Of a stretch of DNA of 64,000 nt, positions 44,319-53,084 are shown in pieces. The notes beneath the pieces were generated by a model. It did not search any database. It was not told the DNA's origin and was given only the letters and a program-made list of their open reading frames with translations. The position numbers and the translations under genes were made by a program. Source of the stretch: JAGREO01 sp020446285 (GTDB lineage: Bacteria > Pseudomonadota > Alphaproteobacteria > Geminicoccales > Geminicoccaceae); the NCBI GenBank assembly GCA_041398005.1, contig JAWKVP010000003.1, positions 62,001-126,000 of the forward strand, given 5' to 3'. Position 1 is the first letter of the stretch, and every line of letters begins with the position of its first letter.

Positions 44319-45521
44319 CTAGACGGCTAGCCTTGCGCGACGGGTGACGGATTCCTGCGCGTGGCGGCGCGCGGAGCGATCATACGCCAGCACTTCTTCA
44401 AGAGACGTTAACGCACGGGAATCGACCCTCTCGAGCGCCGTCTCGACGATCGAGACGATATCGAGAAAGCCGATACGCCGTTCGAGAAACGCGGCAACCG
44501 CCACCTCGTTGGCCGCATTGAAGAGAATAGGTGCGGTACCGCCCGCATTCAAGGCCTCGCGCGCCAGCCGAAGGGCCGGGAACCGGCCGGTATCCGGCGC
44601 CTCGAAATCGAGCGAGCCGATGGCCGCGAGGTCCAGTCGGGTCGTGCCGACCTCGAGCCGCGATGGCCAGCCGAGCGCGTGGGCAATCGGCACCCGCATG
44701 TCCGGCGGGCTCAGCTGCGCGAGGGTCGAGCCATCGGTGAAGGTGACGAGACTGTGGATGATCGACTGCGGATGGACCACCACCTCGATGGAACGCTCCT
44801 CGATGCCGAAGAGATAATGCGCTTCGATGAGTTCGAGCGCCTTGTTCATCATCGTCGCACTGTCGATGGAAATCTTCGTACCCATCGACCATTTGGGATG
44901 TGCCAGCGCATCCTCGCGGCTCGCCGCCGACATGCGCTCGCGGCTCCAGCAGCGGAAGGGGCCGCCGGACGCGGTCAGCGTCAGCCTCTCGACGGAGGTC
45001 CTGCAGCTTCCGGCGATCGCCTGGAACATCGCATTGTGCTCGGAATCGACCGGCAGCAGCGTGGCACCATTGCGTGCGACCTCCGAGAGCATCAGCGGGC
45101 CGGCGCAGACGAGGCATTCCTTGTTGGCGAGACCGATCAGCGCGCCGCGCCGGATCGCCGCCAGTGTCGGCTCGAGCCCGGAAGCGCCGACGATGGATGC
45201 CATGACGAAATCGGCGTCCATCTCCGCCGCCTCGATGATTGCCCGTTCGCCGCCCCGCGCCTCGATTCCCGTGCCTTCGAGCAGGCTCTGCAGGCGTGGC
45301 AGCAGGTCGTTCCTGCCGATCACCGCCCGCTCGGCATCGAGTTCCACCGCCAGCCGCGCCAGTTCATCGACCCGCGACCAGGCGGTCAGCGCCTTGACGC
45401 GGAAACGCTCCGGCGTCTCCTTGATGACTCTCGCGGTGCTGCCACCGACCGATCCGGTCGCACCGAGAATGGTCACGCTGCGCGGCTGCCCGGCGGTGGG
45501 AGAAGCGATGGCAACGGTCAT
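44319..45521 (-). CDS. dxr: 1-deoxy-D-xylulose 5-phosphate reductoisomerase
   Basis: Second step of the MEP isoprenoid pathway, NADPH-dependent. 400 residues, family length. NADPH site ILGATGSVGGSTARVI (~18-33), ANKECLVCAG, the metal/substrate motif PVDSEHNAMFQ, and ASGGPFR. ATG 45521 overlaps the cdsA stop (ATGA). The ~5-residue GQPRS before the Rossmann fold is normal. Confidence 0.96.
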   Translation of the reverse strand: MTVAIASPTAGQPRSVTILGATGSVGGSTARVIKETPERFRVKALTAWSRVDELARLAVELDAERAVIGRNDLLPRLQSLLEGTGIEARGGERAIIEAAEMDADFVMASIVGASGLEPTLAAIRRGALIGLANKECLVCAGPLMLSEVARNGATLLPVDSEHNAMFQAIAGSCRTSVERLTLTASGGPFRCWSRERMSAASREDALAHPKWSMGTKISIDSATMMNKALELIEAHYLFGIEERSIEVVVHPQSIIHSLVTFTDGSTLAQLSPPDMRVPIAHALGWPSRLEVGTTRLDLAAIGSLDFEAPDTGRFPALRLAREALNAGGTAPILFNAANEVAVAAFLERRIGFLDIVSIVETALERVDSRALTSLEEVLAYDRSARRHAQESVTRRARLAV

Positions 45522-46327
45522 GAGATCCCTCCAGTCGCAAGCACCAGCGCCAGGACAGGCAATGCCGGCATGTAGCCATCGAGGCGGTCCAGAAGCCCTC
45601 CATGGCCGGGAATGAGTGTTCCGCTGTCCTTTACGCCGGCGCGCCGCTTGAGCCAGGATTCGAACAGGTCGCCACCCTGCGCGATCAGGGCGAGAGCAAG
45701 GGCGAGGATCGCCGCAGAGGCCGCACCGAAGGCGATGAACGGTGAAAGCGCGGCACCGGTGATCGCCGCACCGGCGGCACCGCCGGCAAGCCCCGACCAT
45801 GTCTTGCCGGGACTGATCCTCGGGGCGAGTTTCGCACCGCCCACCGCCGAGCCGACGAAATAGGCGGCACAGTCGGTAGCGATGACGACGCAAACGAGCC
45901 AGATCAACCGTTCCAGCCCGTCACCGGCACTGCGCAACCAGAGAAAGGCGAGCGTTGGCAGGGTGATGTAGAACGCGCCCGAGAAAAAGGCCAGGCTCTC
46001 CACCCGCGCCCGGACGAAAGCGAAAACCAGCACGGCAACGGCCGCCGCGAGGATCAGAGCGAGCGTCACCGCCGTTCCGTCCACCCGCCAGCCCATCGCG
46101 TGGACGAACGCGAAAAGGGCCACCACCTGAAGCGGTGCGGCGGCATGGGCGAGATGATCGTGAAGGGTCGGCCGGGGCATCGTCAGGGCGGTCCATTCAC
46201 GCACCAGTCCCCAGATCAGGAGCGGCAATGCCGCAAGGAGCAGCCATCCCCCCGCGAAGATCACGAGCGCCGCAAGAAGGGCGGCAAGCACGCCGCCGAA
46301 CAGTCGCGGACGCAGATCCGGACGCAT
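45518..46327 (-). CDS. cdsA: phosphatidate cytidylyltransferase
   Basis: Makes CDP-diacylglycerol, the branch-point precursor of phospholipids. 269 residues with about seven to eight membrane helices. The C-terminal signature is present as KRRAGVKDSGTLIPGHGGLLDRLDGYM, preceded by RISPGKTWSGLAGG. ATG 46327 lies 4 bp after the uppS stop. Ends in an ATGA overlap with dxr. Confidence 0.95.
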   Translation of the reverse strand: MRPDLRPRLFGGVLAALLAALVIFAGGWLLLAALPLLIWGLVREWTALTMPRPTLHDHLAHAAAPLQVVALFAFVHAMGWRVDGTAVTLALILAAAVAVLVFAFVRARVESLAFFSGAFYITLPTLAFLWLRSAGDGLERLIWLVCVVIATDCAAYFVGSAVGGAKLAPRISPGKTWSGLAGGAAGAAITGAALSPFIAFGAASAAILALALALIAQGGDLFESWLKRRAGVKDSGTLIPGHGGLLDRLDGYMPALPVLALVLATGGIS

Positions 46328-46331
46328 GCCG

Positions 46332-47078
46332 CTAGCCGGGCCGGGCGCCGTAGCGCCGCTCGCGAACCGAGTACAGTTCGATGGCATCGCGCAGATGCTC
46401 CTCGCTGAACTCGGGCCACGCGATATCGAGAAACACGAATTCGGTATAGGCAAGCTGCCAGAGAAGGAAATTGCTGATCCGTTGCTCACCGCTCGTGCGG
46501 ATCAGAAGGTCAGGGTCCGGAATGCCCGCGGTGTAGAGATATTCCGCGACCTTCGCCTCATCGATCGATGAGGGATCGAGCCGGCCGGCGGCCACCTCTC
46601 TGGCGATCGAACCGGCGGCATGGACGATCTCGTCGCGCCCGCCGTAGCTGAGCGCCACCAGAAGCGTGAGCCGCTCATTGGCCCTCGTCTTGGCTTCCGC
46701 TCGCTCGATCAGATCGCGGATATCGGCATCGAGGCGCTCCCTGTCACCGATGATCCGCACCCTGACACCATTGGCGTGCAGCGCATTGATCTCCTTCTGC
46801 AGATAGAAACGCAGAAGGTTCATCAGTTCGCCGACCTCGCCCATGGGCCTGCGCCAGTTCTCCGACGAGAAGGCATAGAGGGTCAGATAGCGGACGCCCA
46901 GCCTGCAACAGCCCTCGACCGCCCGGCGGACCGACTCCGCACCATGCTTGTGCCCGTAGATGGGGGGCATGCCGCGTGCCCTCGCCCAGCGCCGGTTCCC
47001 GTCCATGATGATCGCGACATGGGTCGGCGAAGGCGCGTCCTCGCCCGCTTGGTCGGCGATCTCTGCTCGGGAGTTCAA
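46332..47078 (-). CDS. uppS: undecaprenyl diphosphate synthase
   Basis: Cis-prenyltransferase making the C55 lipid carrier for peptidoglycan and O-antigen. 248 residues. Motif HVAIIMDGNRRWA (catalytic D26), YAFSSENWRRP, and RTSGEQRISNFLLWQ near the end. The start is taken as TTG 47078: GAGG lies 9 nt upstream, overlapping the frr stop region. No ATG exists before the catalytic motif in this frame between the frr stop and residue 25. Confidence 0.94.
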   Translation of the reverse strand: MNSRAEIADQAGEDAPSPTHVAIIMDGNRRWARARGMPPIYGHKHGAESVRRAVEGCCRLGVRYLTLYAFSSENWRRPMGEVGELMNLLRFYLQKEINALHANGVRVRIIGDRERLDADIRDLIERAEAKTRANERLTLLVALSYGGRDEIVHAAGSIAREVAAGRLDPSSIDEAKVAEYLYTAGIPDPDLLIRTSGEQRISNFLLWQLAYTEFVFLDIAWPEFSEEHLRDAIELYSVRERRYGARPG

Positions 47079-47089
47079 TGGCTTCGGCC

Positions 47090-47656
47090 TCAGACGGTCT
47101 TGATGTCCTGTTCCTTCTGCTCGAGCAGGTGATTGATCGACTGGATATGGCTGTCGGTCAGCCCCTGAACCTCGTCGGCCCAGATCTTGTGATCGTCCTG
47201 CGAGAGCTCCCCATCCTTTTCCATGCGCTTGAGCTCGTCCATGCCGGTCCGGCGGACATTGCGTACCGCGATCCGCGCTTCTTCGGCATATTTGTGCGCG
47301 ACCTTGACGAGTTCGCTGCGCCGCTCCTCGCTCAGCTCGGGAATGGGAACCCGCACGAGCGTGCCGTCGGCAGCCGGATTGAGACCCAGCGAGGCGTTGC
47401 GGATGGCCTTTTCCACCGCCTTTACGAGGCCCTTGTCCCACACCTGAACGGACAACATGCGCGATTCGGGAACGCTGATGGTGCCGACCTGGTTGAGCGG
47501 CATGTCGGCGCCATAGGCCTCGACCACCACCGGCTCGAGCAGGCTGGCCGAGGCACGCCCCGCGCGCAGGCCGACGAGCTCCTTGCGCAGCACATCGACC
47601 GCACCGTCCATCCGCCGATCGAGATCGCCGATGTCCAGTTCGCCATCCTCACTCAT
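47090..47656 (-). CDS. frr: ribosome recycling factor
   Basis: Splits post-termination ribosomes with EF-G. 188 residues, near-standard length. LRKELVGLRAGRASASLLEPVVVEAYG (~24-50) and the C-terminal VRNVRRTGMDELKRMEKDGELSQDD are diagnostic. ATG 47656 overlaps the pyrH stop (ATGA). Confidence 0.97.
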   Translation of the reverse strand: MSEDGELDIGDLDRRMDGAVDVLRKELVGLRAGRASASLLEPVVVEAYGADMPLNQVGTISVPESRMLSVQVWDKGLVKAVEKAIRNASLGLNPAADGTLVRVPIPELSEERRSELVKVAHKYAEEARIAVRNVRRTGMDELKRMEKDGELSQDDHKIWADEVQGLTDSHIQSINHLLEQKEQDIKTV

Positions 47657-48408
47657 GCGTTTCCTCCCTTGCCCGCGCCTTCCTCGATGATCGTATGCGG
47701 TTCCTCTCCGCGCAGGACCCGGGCGAAAGCCCCTGCTGCGTGCACCGAGAAGACGATGATGGGGATATTGCTCTCGCGCGCAAGGGAGATTGCGGACGCA
47801 TCCATGACCTTGAGATCCCTGGACAGCACCTCGAGATAGCCGAGCCGTTCCAGACGCCGGGCATTTGGGTCCTTTTTCGGATCGGCGGTGTAGACACCAT
47901 CGACCTGCGTGCCCTTGAGCAACAGGTCGCATCCCATTTCGGACGCGCGAAGGGCTGCCGCCGTATCGGTGGTGAAAAAGGGATTGCCCGTGCCGCCGGC
48001 GAAGATCACCACCCGCCCCTTTTCCAGATGGCGCACGGCACGGCGGCGGATATAGGGTTCGCACACAGCGGCCATGGGAATGGCCGACATCACGCGGGTC
48101 GGAATGCCCGCCTGCTCGATCACGCTCTGCACGGCAATCGCGTTGATGACGGTGCCGAGCATGCCCATATAGTCGGCACTGGTACGCTCGACACCGGCGG
48201 ATGCGAGCGACGCGCCGCGGATGATGTTGCCACCACCGATGACGATGCAGATCTCGACACCCAGCGCATGGGCTTCGGCGACATCGGACGCGAGCTGATG
48301 CAGGACGGCGCGGTCATGACCGAAGCCCTGGTCTCCCATGAGCGCCTCGCCTGACATCTTGAGGAGGACGCGCCGGTGACCCGTCTTCGATGTCCCGCTG
48401 TCGCTCAT
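47653..48408 (-). CDS. pyrH: UMP kinase
   Basis: Phosphorylates UMP to UDP. 251 residues. VLLKMSGEALMG (~15-26), the glycine-rich VIGGGNIIRG, and GGTGNPFFTTDTAAALRA are conserved in bacterial hexameric UMP kinases. ATG 48408 is chosen because homology begins ~12 residues in; GAGG lies just upstream. The 191-bp spacer to tsf holds the inverted repeat at 48495. Confidence 0.96.
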   Translation of the reverse strand: MSDSGTSKTGHRRVLLKMSGEALMGDQGFGHDRAVLHQLASDVAEAHALGVEICIVIGGGNIIRGASLASAGVERTSADYMGMLGTVINAIAVQSVIEQAGIPTRVMSAIPMAAVCEPYIRRRAVRHLEKGRVVIFAGGTGNPFFTTDTAAALRASEMGCDLLLKGTQVDGVYTADPKKDPNARRLERLGYLEVLSRDLKVMDASAISLARESNIPIIVFSVHAAGAFARVLRGEEPHTIIEEGAGKGGNA

Positions 48409-48494
48409 GGCCTCGTCCGCTCCATCCAGTGCACCGGCGCATTCACTCCGTTCATCCGCCAATACACCAGCTCCTTGTTTTTGCATCAATTTGC

Positions 48495-48521
48495 CCAGAC
48501 AGATCCGTACGATCTGTCTGG
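48495..48521. promoter_or_regulatory. 11-bp inverted repeat in the tsf-pyrH spacer
   Basis: ccagacagatc (48495-48505) and gatctgtctgg (48511-48521) are perfect reverse complements around a 5-nt loop. In the minus-strand transcript this stem forms between tsf and pyrH; the next bases are not a T run. It could reduce read-through from the highly expressed rpsB-tsf part, stabilise the upstream mRNA, or bind a regulator. Confidence 0.55.
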
Positions 48522-48599
48522 ATCGATGCACCAGTTGAACCGCCGGCACCCCGCCGGGGCTGCCGCCGCCCGTCGTCACCCGGAGCGGCGGCGCACAAG

Positions 48600-49523
48600 T
48601 CAGCCTGCCAGCCTGGCGACCTCGGCGGCGAGATCGTCGTCCTTCTTCTCGACCCCCTCGCCAAGCGCCATGCGAACGAAATCCCTGACCTCGACGGGGC
48701 TGCCCAGGGCCTTCGCGGTATCGGCGACGGCATCCTTCACATGCTTGTCGGTATCGATCACATAGACCTGCTCGAGCAGCACGCTTTCCTCGTAGAACTT
48801 GCGCAGCCGACCCTCCACCATCTTCTCGATGATGTTCTCGGGCTTGCCGGAGGCACGCGCCTGATCCGCCAGCACGTTGCGCTCGCGCTCGACGACCGCC
48901 GGATCGAGGCTGGCGATGTCGACCGACTGCGGCGAGGTCGCGGCGACATGCATCGCGATCTGCCTGCCGAGTTCGCCGACCTGCTCCGCATCGCCGGCCG
49001 AGGCAATCGCCACGAGCACGCCGATCTTGCCGAGACCCGGCGCCTGCTGGGCGTGGACATATCCACCCACGGCCCCTGCATCGACCTCGAGGAAGGCGGT
49101 ACGCCGGAGCTGGATGTTCTCGCCGATGACGCCGACCGCATCGGCGATGCTGTCCGCCACGGACTTGCCCGTGGAGGGCAGGGTCAGGGCGAGAAGCGCG
49201 TCCAGATCGCCACGGGCCTCCGTCGCCACACCGGCGATGGCCGTGACCAGCTCCTGGAACTGCTCGTTGCGGGCAACGAAGTCGGTTTCGGAATTGACCT
49301 CGACGACAGCCCCCCTGTTGCCGGCGAGCGACAGGGCGATCAGGCCCTCGGAGGTGATGCGTCCGGCCTTCTTCGCGGCTGCGGCAAGCCCCTTCTTGCG
49401 CAGCCAGTCGATCGCCTCCTCCATGTCGCCGTCGGTCTCGCCCAGAGCCCTCTTGCAGTCCATCATGCCCGCTCCGGTCTTCTCCCGAAGCTGCTTGACG
49501 AGAGCGGCAGTGATCTCAGCCAT
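48600..49523 (-). CDS. tsf: elongation factor Ts
   Basis: Nucleotide exchange factor for EF-Tu. 307 residues. The N-terminal UBA-like domain (ALVKQLREKTGAGMMDCKRAL) is followed by the core motif TDFVAR (80-85) that contacts EF-Tu. ATG 49523, 35 bp after rpsB. Confidence 0.97.
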   Translation of the reverse strand: MAEITAALVKQLREKTGAGMMDCKRALGETDGDMEEAIDWLRKKGLAAAAKKAGRITSEGLIALSLAGNRGAVVEVNSETDFVARNEQFQELVTAIAGVATEARGDLDALLALTLPSTGKSVADSIADAVGVIGENIQLRRTAFLEVDAGAVGGYVHAQQAPGLGKIGVLVAIASAGDAEQVGELGRQIAMHVAATSPQSVDIASLDPAVVERERNVLADQARASGKPENIIEKMVEGRLRKFYEESVLLEQVYVIDTDKHVKDAVADTAKALGSPVEVRDFVRMALGEGVEKKDDDLAAEVARLAG

Positions 49524-49558
49524 GATATTCGAATCTCTCTGTCAGTGAACGGTCAGTC

Positions 49559-50434
49559 TCAGCCGGCGGCCTTCGCCTCTCCGGCATCGTCGGCACTTCC
49601 TGCGGGTTCGCTCCCGGCTGCGGGTTCGCTCCCGGCATCGGGTGCCCCGGCAACCGCCTCTTCCGCCGGCGCCTCGGCCTCGACGGGTTCGATTTCCTCG
49701 CCCATCAGTTCCTCGGCCTCGCCGATGTCGATCCCGCTCGCCGACATCTCCGCCTGAATGCCGTCGAGAATGGCGGCTACCGCGAGATCGCAATAGAGAT
49801 TGATCGCCCGGCTGGCATCGTCATTGCCCGGAATCGGATAACGGATCCCTTCGGGATTGCTGTTGCTGTCGACCACCGCAACGACCGGAATGCCGAGCTT
49901 GCTGGCCTCGGCGATGGCGATCGACTCCTTGTTGGTGTCGATCACGAACAGGACATCGGGAACACCGCCCATGTCCTTGATGCCGCCGAGCGAGCGCTCG
50001 AGCTTTTCCTGCTCGCGCTGGAGCTGCAGCAGCTCCTTCTTGGTGAAGCCGCTGCTACCTTCGGAGAGCTTGCTCTCGAGATCGCGCAGGCGACGGATCG
50101 AGTTGGAGATGGTACGCCAGTTGGTCAGCATGCCGCCGAGCCAGCGGTGATTGACGTAATACTGGCCACTGCGCGCGGCGGCCTGGGCCACGGGCTCCTG
50201 TGCCTGTCGCTTGGTGCCGACGAACAGCACGCGACCGCCACCGGCGACCACGTCGCGCACCGCCTTGAGCGCATGATCCATCATCGGCACGGTCTGGGTC
50301 AGATCGAGGATGTGGACGCCGTTGCGCACACCGAAGATGAACTCGCCCATGCGCGGATTCCAGCGCCGGGTCTGATGGCCGAAATGAACGCCTGCTTCCA
50401 GCAGCTGACGCATGGTGAAATCGGGAAACGCCAT
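49559..50434 (-). CDS. rpsB: 30S ribosomal protein S2
   Basis: Structural protein of the small subunit. The core (residues 1-~240) is typical: LLEAGVHFGHQTRRWNPRM, HRWLGGMLTNWRTI, PDVLFVIDTNKE. A ~50-residue C-terminal tail rich in Glu, Ala, Gly and Ser (EELMGEEIEPVEAEAPAEE...) makes the protein 291 residues, against 241 in E. coli. ATG 50434 is chosen because S2 homology starts at the next residues. First gene of the long minus-strand block ending in lpxA. Confidence 0.97.
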   Translation of the reverse strand: MAFPDFTMRQLLEAGVHFGHQTRRWNPRMGEFIFGVRNGVHILDLTQTVPMMDHALKAVRDVVAGGGRVLFVGTKRQAQEPVAQAAARSGQYYVNHRWLGGMLTNWRTISNSIRRLRDLESKLSEGSSGFTKKELLQLQREQEKLERSLGGIKDMGGVPDVLFVIDTNKESIAIAEASKLGIPVVAVVDSNSNPEGIRYPIPGNDDASRAINLYCDLAVAAILDGIQAEMSASGIDIGEAEELMGEEIEPVEAEAPAEEAVAGAPDAGSEPAAGSEPAGSADDAGEAKAAG

Positions 50435-50542
50435 GTCCTGTCTTCCTGTACCGGTTTGTTCCGCCGCGGGTGTTGGATCCGGATGCCCGGACACCGGTGC
50501 GCGCCGCATGGTTGCGACCCACCCGCGTGAGAGGTCGGCGTT

Positions 50543-50571
50543 CCTTTACGCCCGCGGCGAGCCAAACGCAA
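50543..50571 (-). promoter_or_regulatory. candidate sigma-70 promoter for rpsB
   Basis: On the minus strand TTGCGT (50571-50566) is followed after 17 bp by TAAAGG (50548-50543), about 110 bp upstream of rpsB. The -35 is good, the -10 weak. Called from consensus and position only. Confidence 0.3.
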
Positions 50572-50622
50572 CCCCGCGCGCCCGCGACATCATCATCGCC
50601 GAATGCGGGGGCCGATACGCTG

Positions 50623-51369
50623 TCAGGCGGCGTCCAGGGCGCTTCCCCCTTCCGCACGGTCCGTTTCGTACTCGGGAAAGAAAAGCTGCATCATGCGCCT
50701 GTCATAGGCCACGAGATTGGGGTGAGCGGCAGCGCGGCGGGTCAGCGGGTTGTCGAAGGGCGTGCGCAGGAGATTGGCGGCAAAGGCGTGCGCGGTGCAG
50801 TCCACACGGCGGGGAGCGTCACCCGACATGAACGGCTTGGTGCCGAGCGTGGCCGCCAGCGCGTCGATATCGCTGCTGCCGATCCCGTACATCTCGGCCG
50901 GATCATGCAGGCCCAGCCCCTGCAATCGCAGGCGTGCATGCTGCTTTCGCTGCATGAGGGCGAAGATCGCCATGCGGACGGGAAACGGGAGACTCGCAAA
51001 GAACTGCCGCTTGATATGCTCCGCACCTTCGGGCTCGATCCAGCGGCTGTACAGGGCGATGAACAGCAGCCGGTCCTCGAGCATGGCCGTCAGCGCACGT
51101 CCACGGGCGCGCTCGGCATCGTCGAGCCCCGCATCGACATCGACACCGAAACGCTCGCTCAGCCGGTCGATGACGAGTTCACTGTCACCGATCCGCTCGC
51201 CATCGAGTTCGATCCAGGGGGCCTTGCCCTTGGGCCCCTTGCGCGGATCGGCGATCCACGCATTGCGATAGTCGAGACCGGCCAGTTTCAGGAAGCATTC
51301 GAGCTTCATGCAGAAGGGACTGAAGCTCGGCAGGGTCTTCGCGCGTGCGAACTGGTAGAGGACGATCAT
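50623..51369 (-). CDS. glutathione S-transferase family protein, metaxin/FAX-like
   Basis: 248 residues. The N-terminal thioredoxin-like domain (~1-75) includes LPSFSPFCMKLECFLKLAGLDY, the pattern of the metaxin/failed-axon-connections GST group, then GKAPWIELDGERIGDSELVIDRLSE, the SNAIL/TRAIL-like ES motif. An all-helical C-terminal domain follows. Catalytic Ser/Cys identity is not evident and substrate is unknown. I start at ATG 51369, where the beta-strand (MIVLYQF) begins. Monocistronic by context. Confidence 0.8.
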   Translation of the reverse strand: MIVLYQFARAKTLPSFSPFCMKLECFLKLAGLDYRNAWIADPRKGPKGKAPWIELDGERIGDSELVIDRLSERFGVDVDAGLDDAERARGRALTAMLEDRLLFIALYSRWIEPEGAEHIKRQFFASLPFPVRMAIFALMQRKQHARLRLQGLGLHDPAEMYGIGSSDIDALAATLGTKPFMSGDAPRRVDCTAHAFAANLLRTPFDNPLTRRAAAHPNLVAYDRRMMQLFFPEYETDRAEGGSALDAA

Positions 51370-51438
51370 GGATCCATTCCCGACATATGGCCTGTCTTCC
51401 ATGTCGGAGCATAGCACATGGCCCGTGCCACAAACATC

Positions 51439-52662
51439 TCAGGACGCGTCGTCGCCGGTCGGCCCGGTCCTATCGAGGAGTTCGGCGCGGGAGAGCGAAA
51501 AATCGCTCGCGATCCAGCGATTCTCGATCGCCGCGAGCAGCCGGCCGATCCCCGGCCCCTCGACCATGCCCTGCGAGAGGAGATCCCTGCCGCTCACGGG
51601 CAGCACCGGCCGTCCGAATGCGCGAAAGACGGATGACGCCCGCTCGAGCGTCGCACGGTCGCGGCCTTCGAGCGCGACGGCAACGATCGCCATCATCGCC
51701 GCGCGTTCCGGTCCCGCCTGCCAAGCGAAGGCGCGAAGTGCTGCGGGCGTGCCGCCGAGCGGCGGCAGCGGATTGTTGCAACCGAAGACGAGATCGGCCG
51801 TCTCTGCCGAGGAAAGACGGAGCCGTGCGGCAACCGCCCGTTCGTCGATGGCCGCGCGCAGGAGCAGGACGAACCGTGACAGCCAGTCCGCATCCACGCC
51901 CAGCGTTTCGAGATGGCGCAGCGGCCCGAGATCGAAAGCCCTGCCGAAGAGCGTTTGCGAAACACCGCAATCGTTCATCGAAGCGAGCGCACCGGACGGC
52001 GCTGGATGGGCGAGAAGTTTGCGGAACTCGGTTGCGATCCGTTCCCCGGAAAGCCGGTCGAGGCCGCTTGCGTGATCGCGTATGGCGGTGAGAACCGCCC
52101 CTTCGGCCGGCACGCGCGCGAGCGACGGCATGAACCGGAAATAGCGCAGGATGCGCAGATAGTCCTCCTCGATGCGCGTCGCCGGATCGCCGACGAATCT
52201 GAGCCTGCCGGCCGCAAGATCGTCGAGCCCGCCGAAATAGTCGAACAGCCTTCCGTCCATGTCCGCGCTCATGGCATTGACGGTAAAATCGCGCCTTGCC
52301 GCATCCGCGCGGAAATCGGTTGTGAACGCGACCTCGGCATGGCGGCCGTCGCAGGCGATGTCACGGCGAAGCGTGGTCACCTCGAAACGGGCAGCACCTT
52401 CGAGAACGGTCACCGTTCCGTGCACCAGTCCGGTGGGCACCGCGCGTTCGACGGCGGCCATCACCCGTTCCGGTGTCAGCGTGGTGACGATGTCGAGATC
52501 GGCGGCCGCCACCGGGCGCCGAAGACATGCGTCGCGCACACAGCCGCCGACGAACCGCGCCTCGCCGCCGGCTCTCGCCAGGCTGGCGAACAGCCGCCGA
52601 GCCTCCGGCATGACAAGCCAGGGTGCTGCGTCGGCCTCCAGACGCTGCACGGATTCAGCCAA
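51439..52662 (-). CDS. cca: CCA tRNA nucleotidyltransferase / poly(A) polymerase family protein
   Basis: Adds or repairs the 3' CCA of tRNAs. About 407 residues. Class II nucleotidyltransferase head: FVGGCVRDACLRRP (~37-50), the catalytic carboxylates in AAADLDIVTTL, RRDFTVNAMSADMDG, and the tRNA-NT fingers motif EDYLRILRYFRFM. The N-terminus is uncertain: the frame runs into the REP-like repeat at 52658-52797. TTG 52662 (MAESVQRLEADAAPWL) is proposed; GTG 52650 is possible. Confidence 0.9.
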   Translation of the reverse strand: MAESVQRLEADAAPWLVMPEARRLFASLARAGGEARFVGGCVRDACLRRPVAAADLDIVTTLTPERVMAAVERAVPTGLVHGTVTVLEGAARFEVTTLRRDIACDGRHAEVAFTTDFRADAARRDFTVNAMSADMDGRLFDYFGGLDDLAAGRLRFVGDPATRIEEDYLRILRYFRFMPSLARVPAEGAVLTAIRDHASGLDRLSGERIATEFRKLLAHPAPSGALASMNDCGVSQTLFGRAFDLGPLRHLETLGVDADWLSRFVLLLRAAIDERAVAARLRLSSAETADLVFGCNNPLPPLGGTPAALRAFAWQAGPERAAMMAIVAVALEGRDRATLERASSVFRAFGRPVLPVSGRDLLSQGMVEGPGIGRLLAAIENRWIASDFSLSRAELLDRTGPTGDDAS

Positions 52663-52797
52663 TAAACAACCCCGCCGCAAGCAGCGGGGTATTTGCTCTT
52701 GCGTTCAAGCGCCACGCAGGCTGCGCTCCCGGTCGGTCGCCAGTCGTCGCTACGCTCCTCCAGATCCGCCGCAAGCAGCGGGGAATGTACCCAAATA
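52658..52797. repeat. REP/MITE-like 140-bp repeat element flanked by 6-bp direct repeats
   Basis: Two direct copies of the 18-bp core ccgccgcaagcagcgggg (52672-52689 and 52766-52783) bracket a GC-rich middle. Each copy can fold: ccccgc pairs with gcgggg in copy 1. The element is flanked by gattca at 52652-52657 and 52798-52803, which looks like a target duplication. The right flank coincides with the DUF6111 stop codon, the left one with the start of cca. The same type of GC-palindromic unit with 'KQRGI' spurious translations is familiar from other proteobacterial genomes. Confidence 0.65.
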
Positions 52798-52800
52798 GAT

Positions 52801-53061
52801 TCATTGCTCTTCGACGCGACCCGGAACGATCCGCCCGTCCTCGACATGGGGCGGTACATAGACCCCGTCGGGCGAGCCGCCCTCGACCAGCGCCAGCCCG
52901 ATGAGCGACACGATCGAAAGCGAGAGACCCATGACGGTGAGGACATACCAGGGCGTATCCTTGAGGAACCCCTGCCCCCGCGCCATGAGCAGCCGCCAGC
53001 CGAAATAGGCGATGAAGGGCAGGATGAACGGAAACAGATATTGAAGCACGATCCGGCCCAT
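52801..53061 (-). CDS. DUF6111-family small membrane protein
   Basis: 86 residues with two helices (~7-26 MGRIVLQYLFPFILPFIAYFG and ~40-60 YVLTVMGLSLSIVSLIGLAL), then a polar tail VYVPPHVEDGRIVPG. The pattern matches DUF6111 proteins that sit next to Nudix and cca genes in alphaproteobacteria. Its stop codon is within the right direct repeat of the REP-like element. Function unknown. Confidence 0.75.
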   Translation of the reverse strand: MGRIVLQYLFPFILPFIAYFGWRLLMARGQGFLKDTPWYVLTVMGLSLSIVSLIGLALVEGGSPDGVYVPPHVEDGRIVPGRVEEQ

Positions 53062-53084
53062 GAGCGGCCCTCTTCCGGCTGTGG

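Noticed and set aside
52476..52946. Minus-strand frame across the cca start and the REP-like element
   Set aside because: The translation is mostly repeat sequence and shifted cca/DUF6111; similar spurious translations arise from this repeat type in other genomes.
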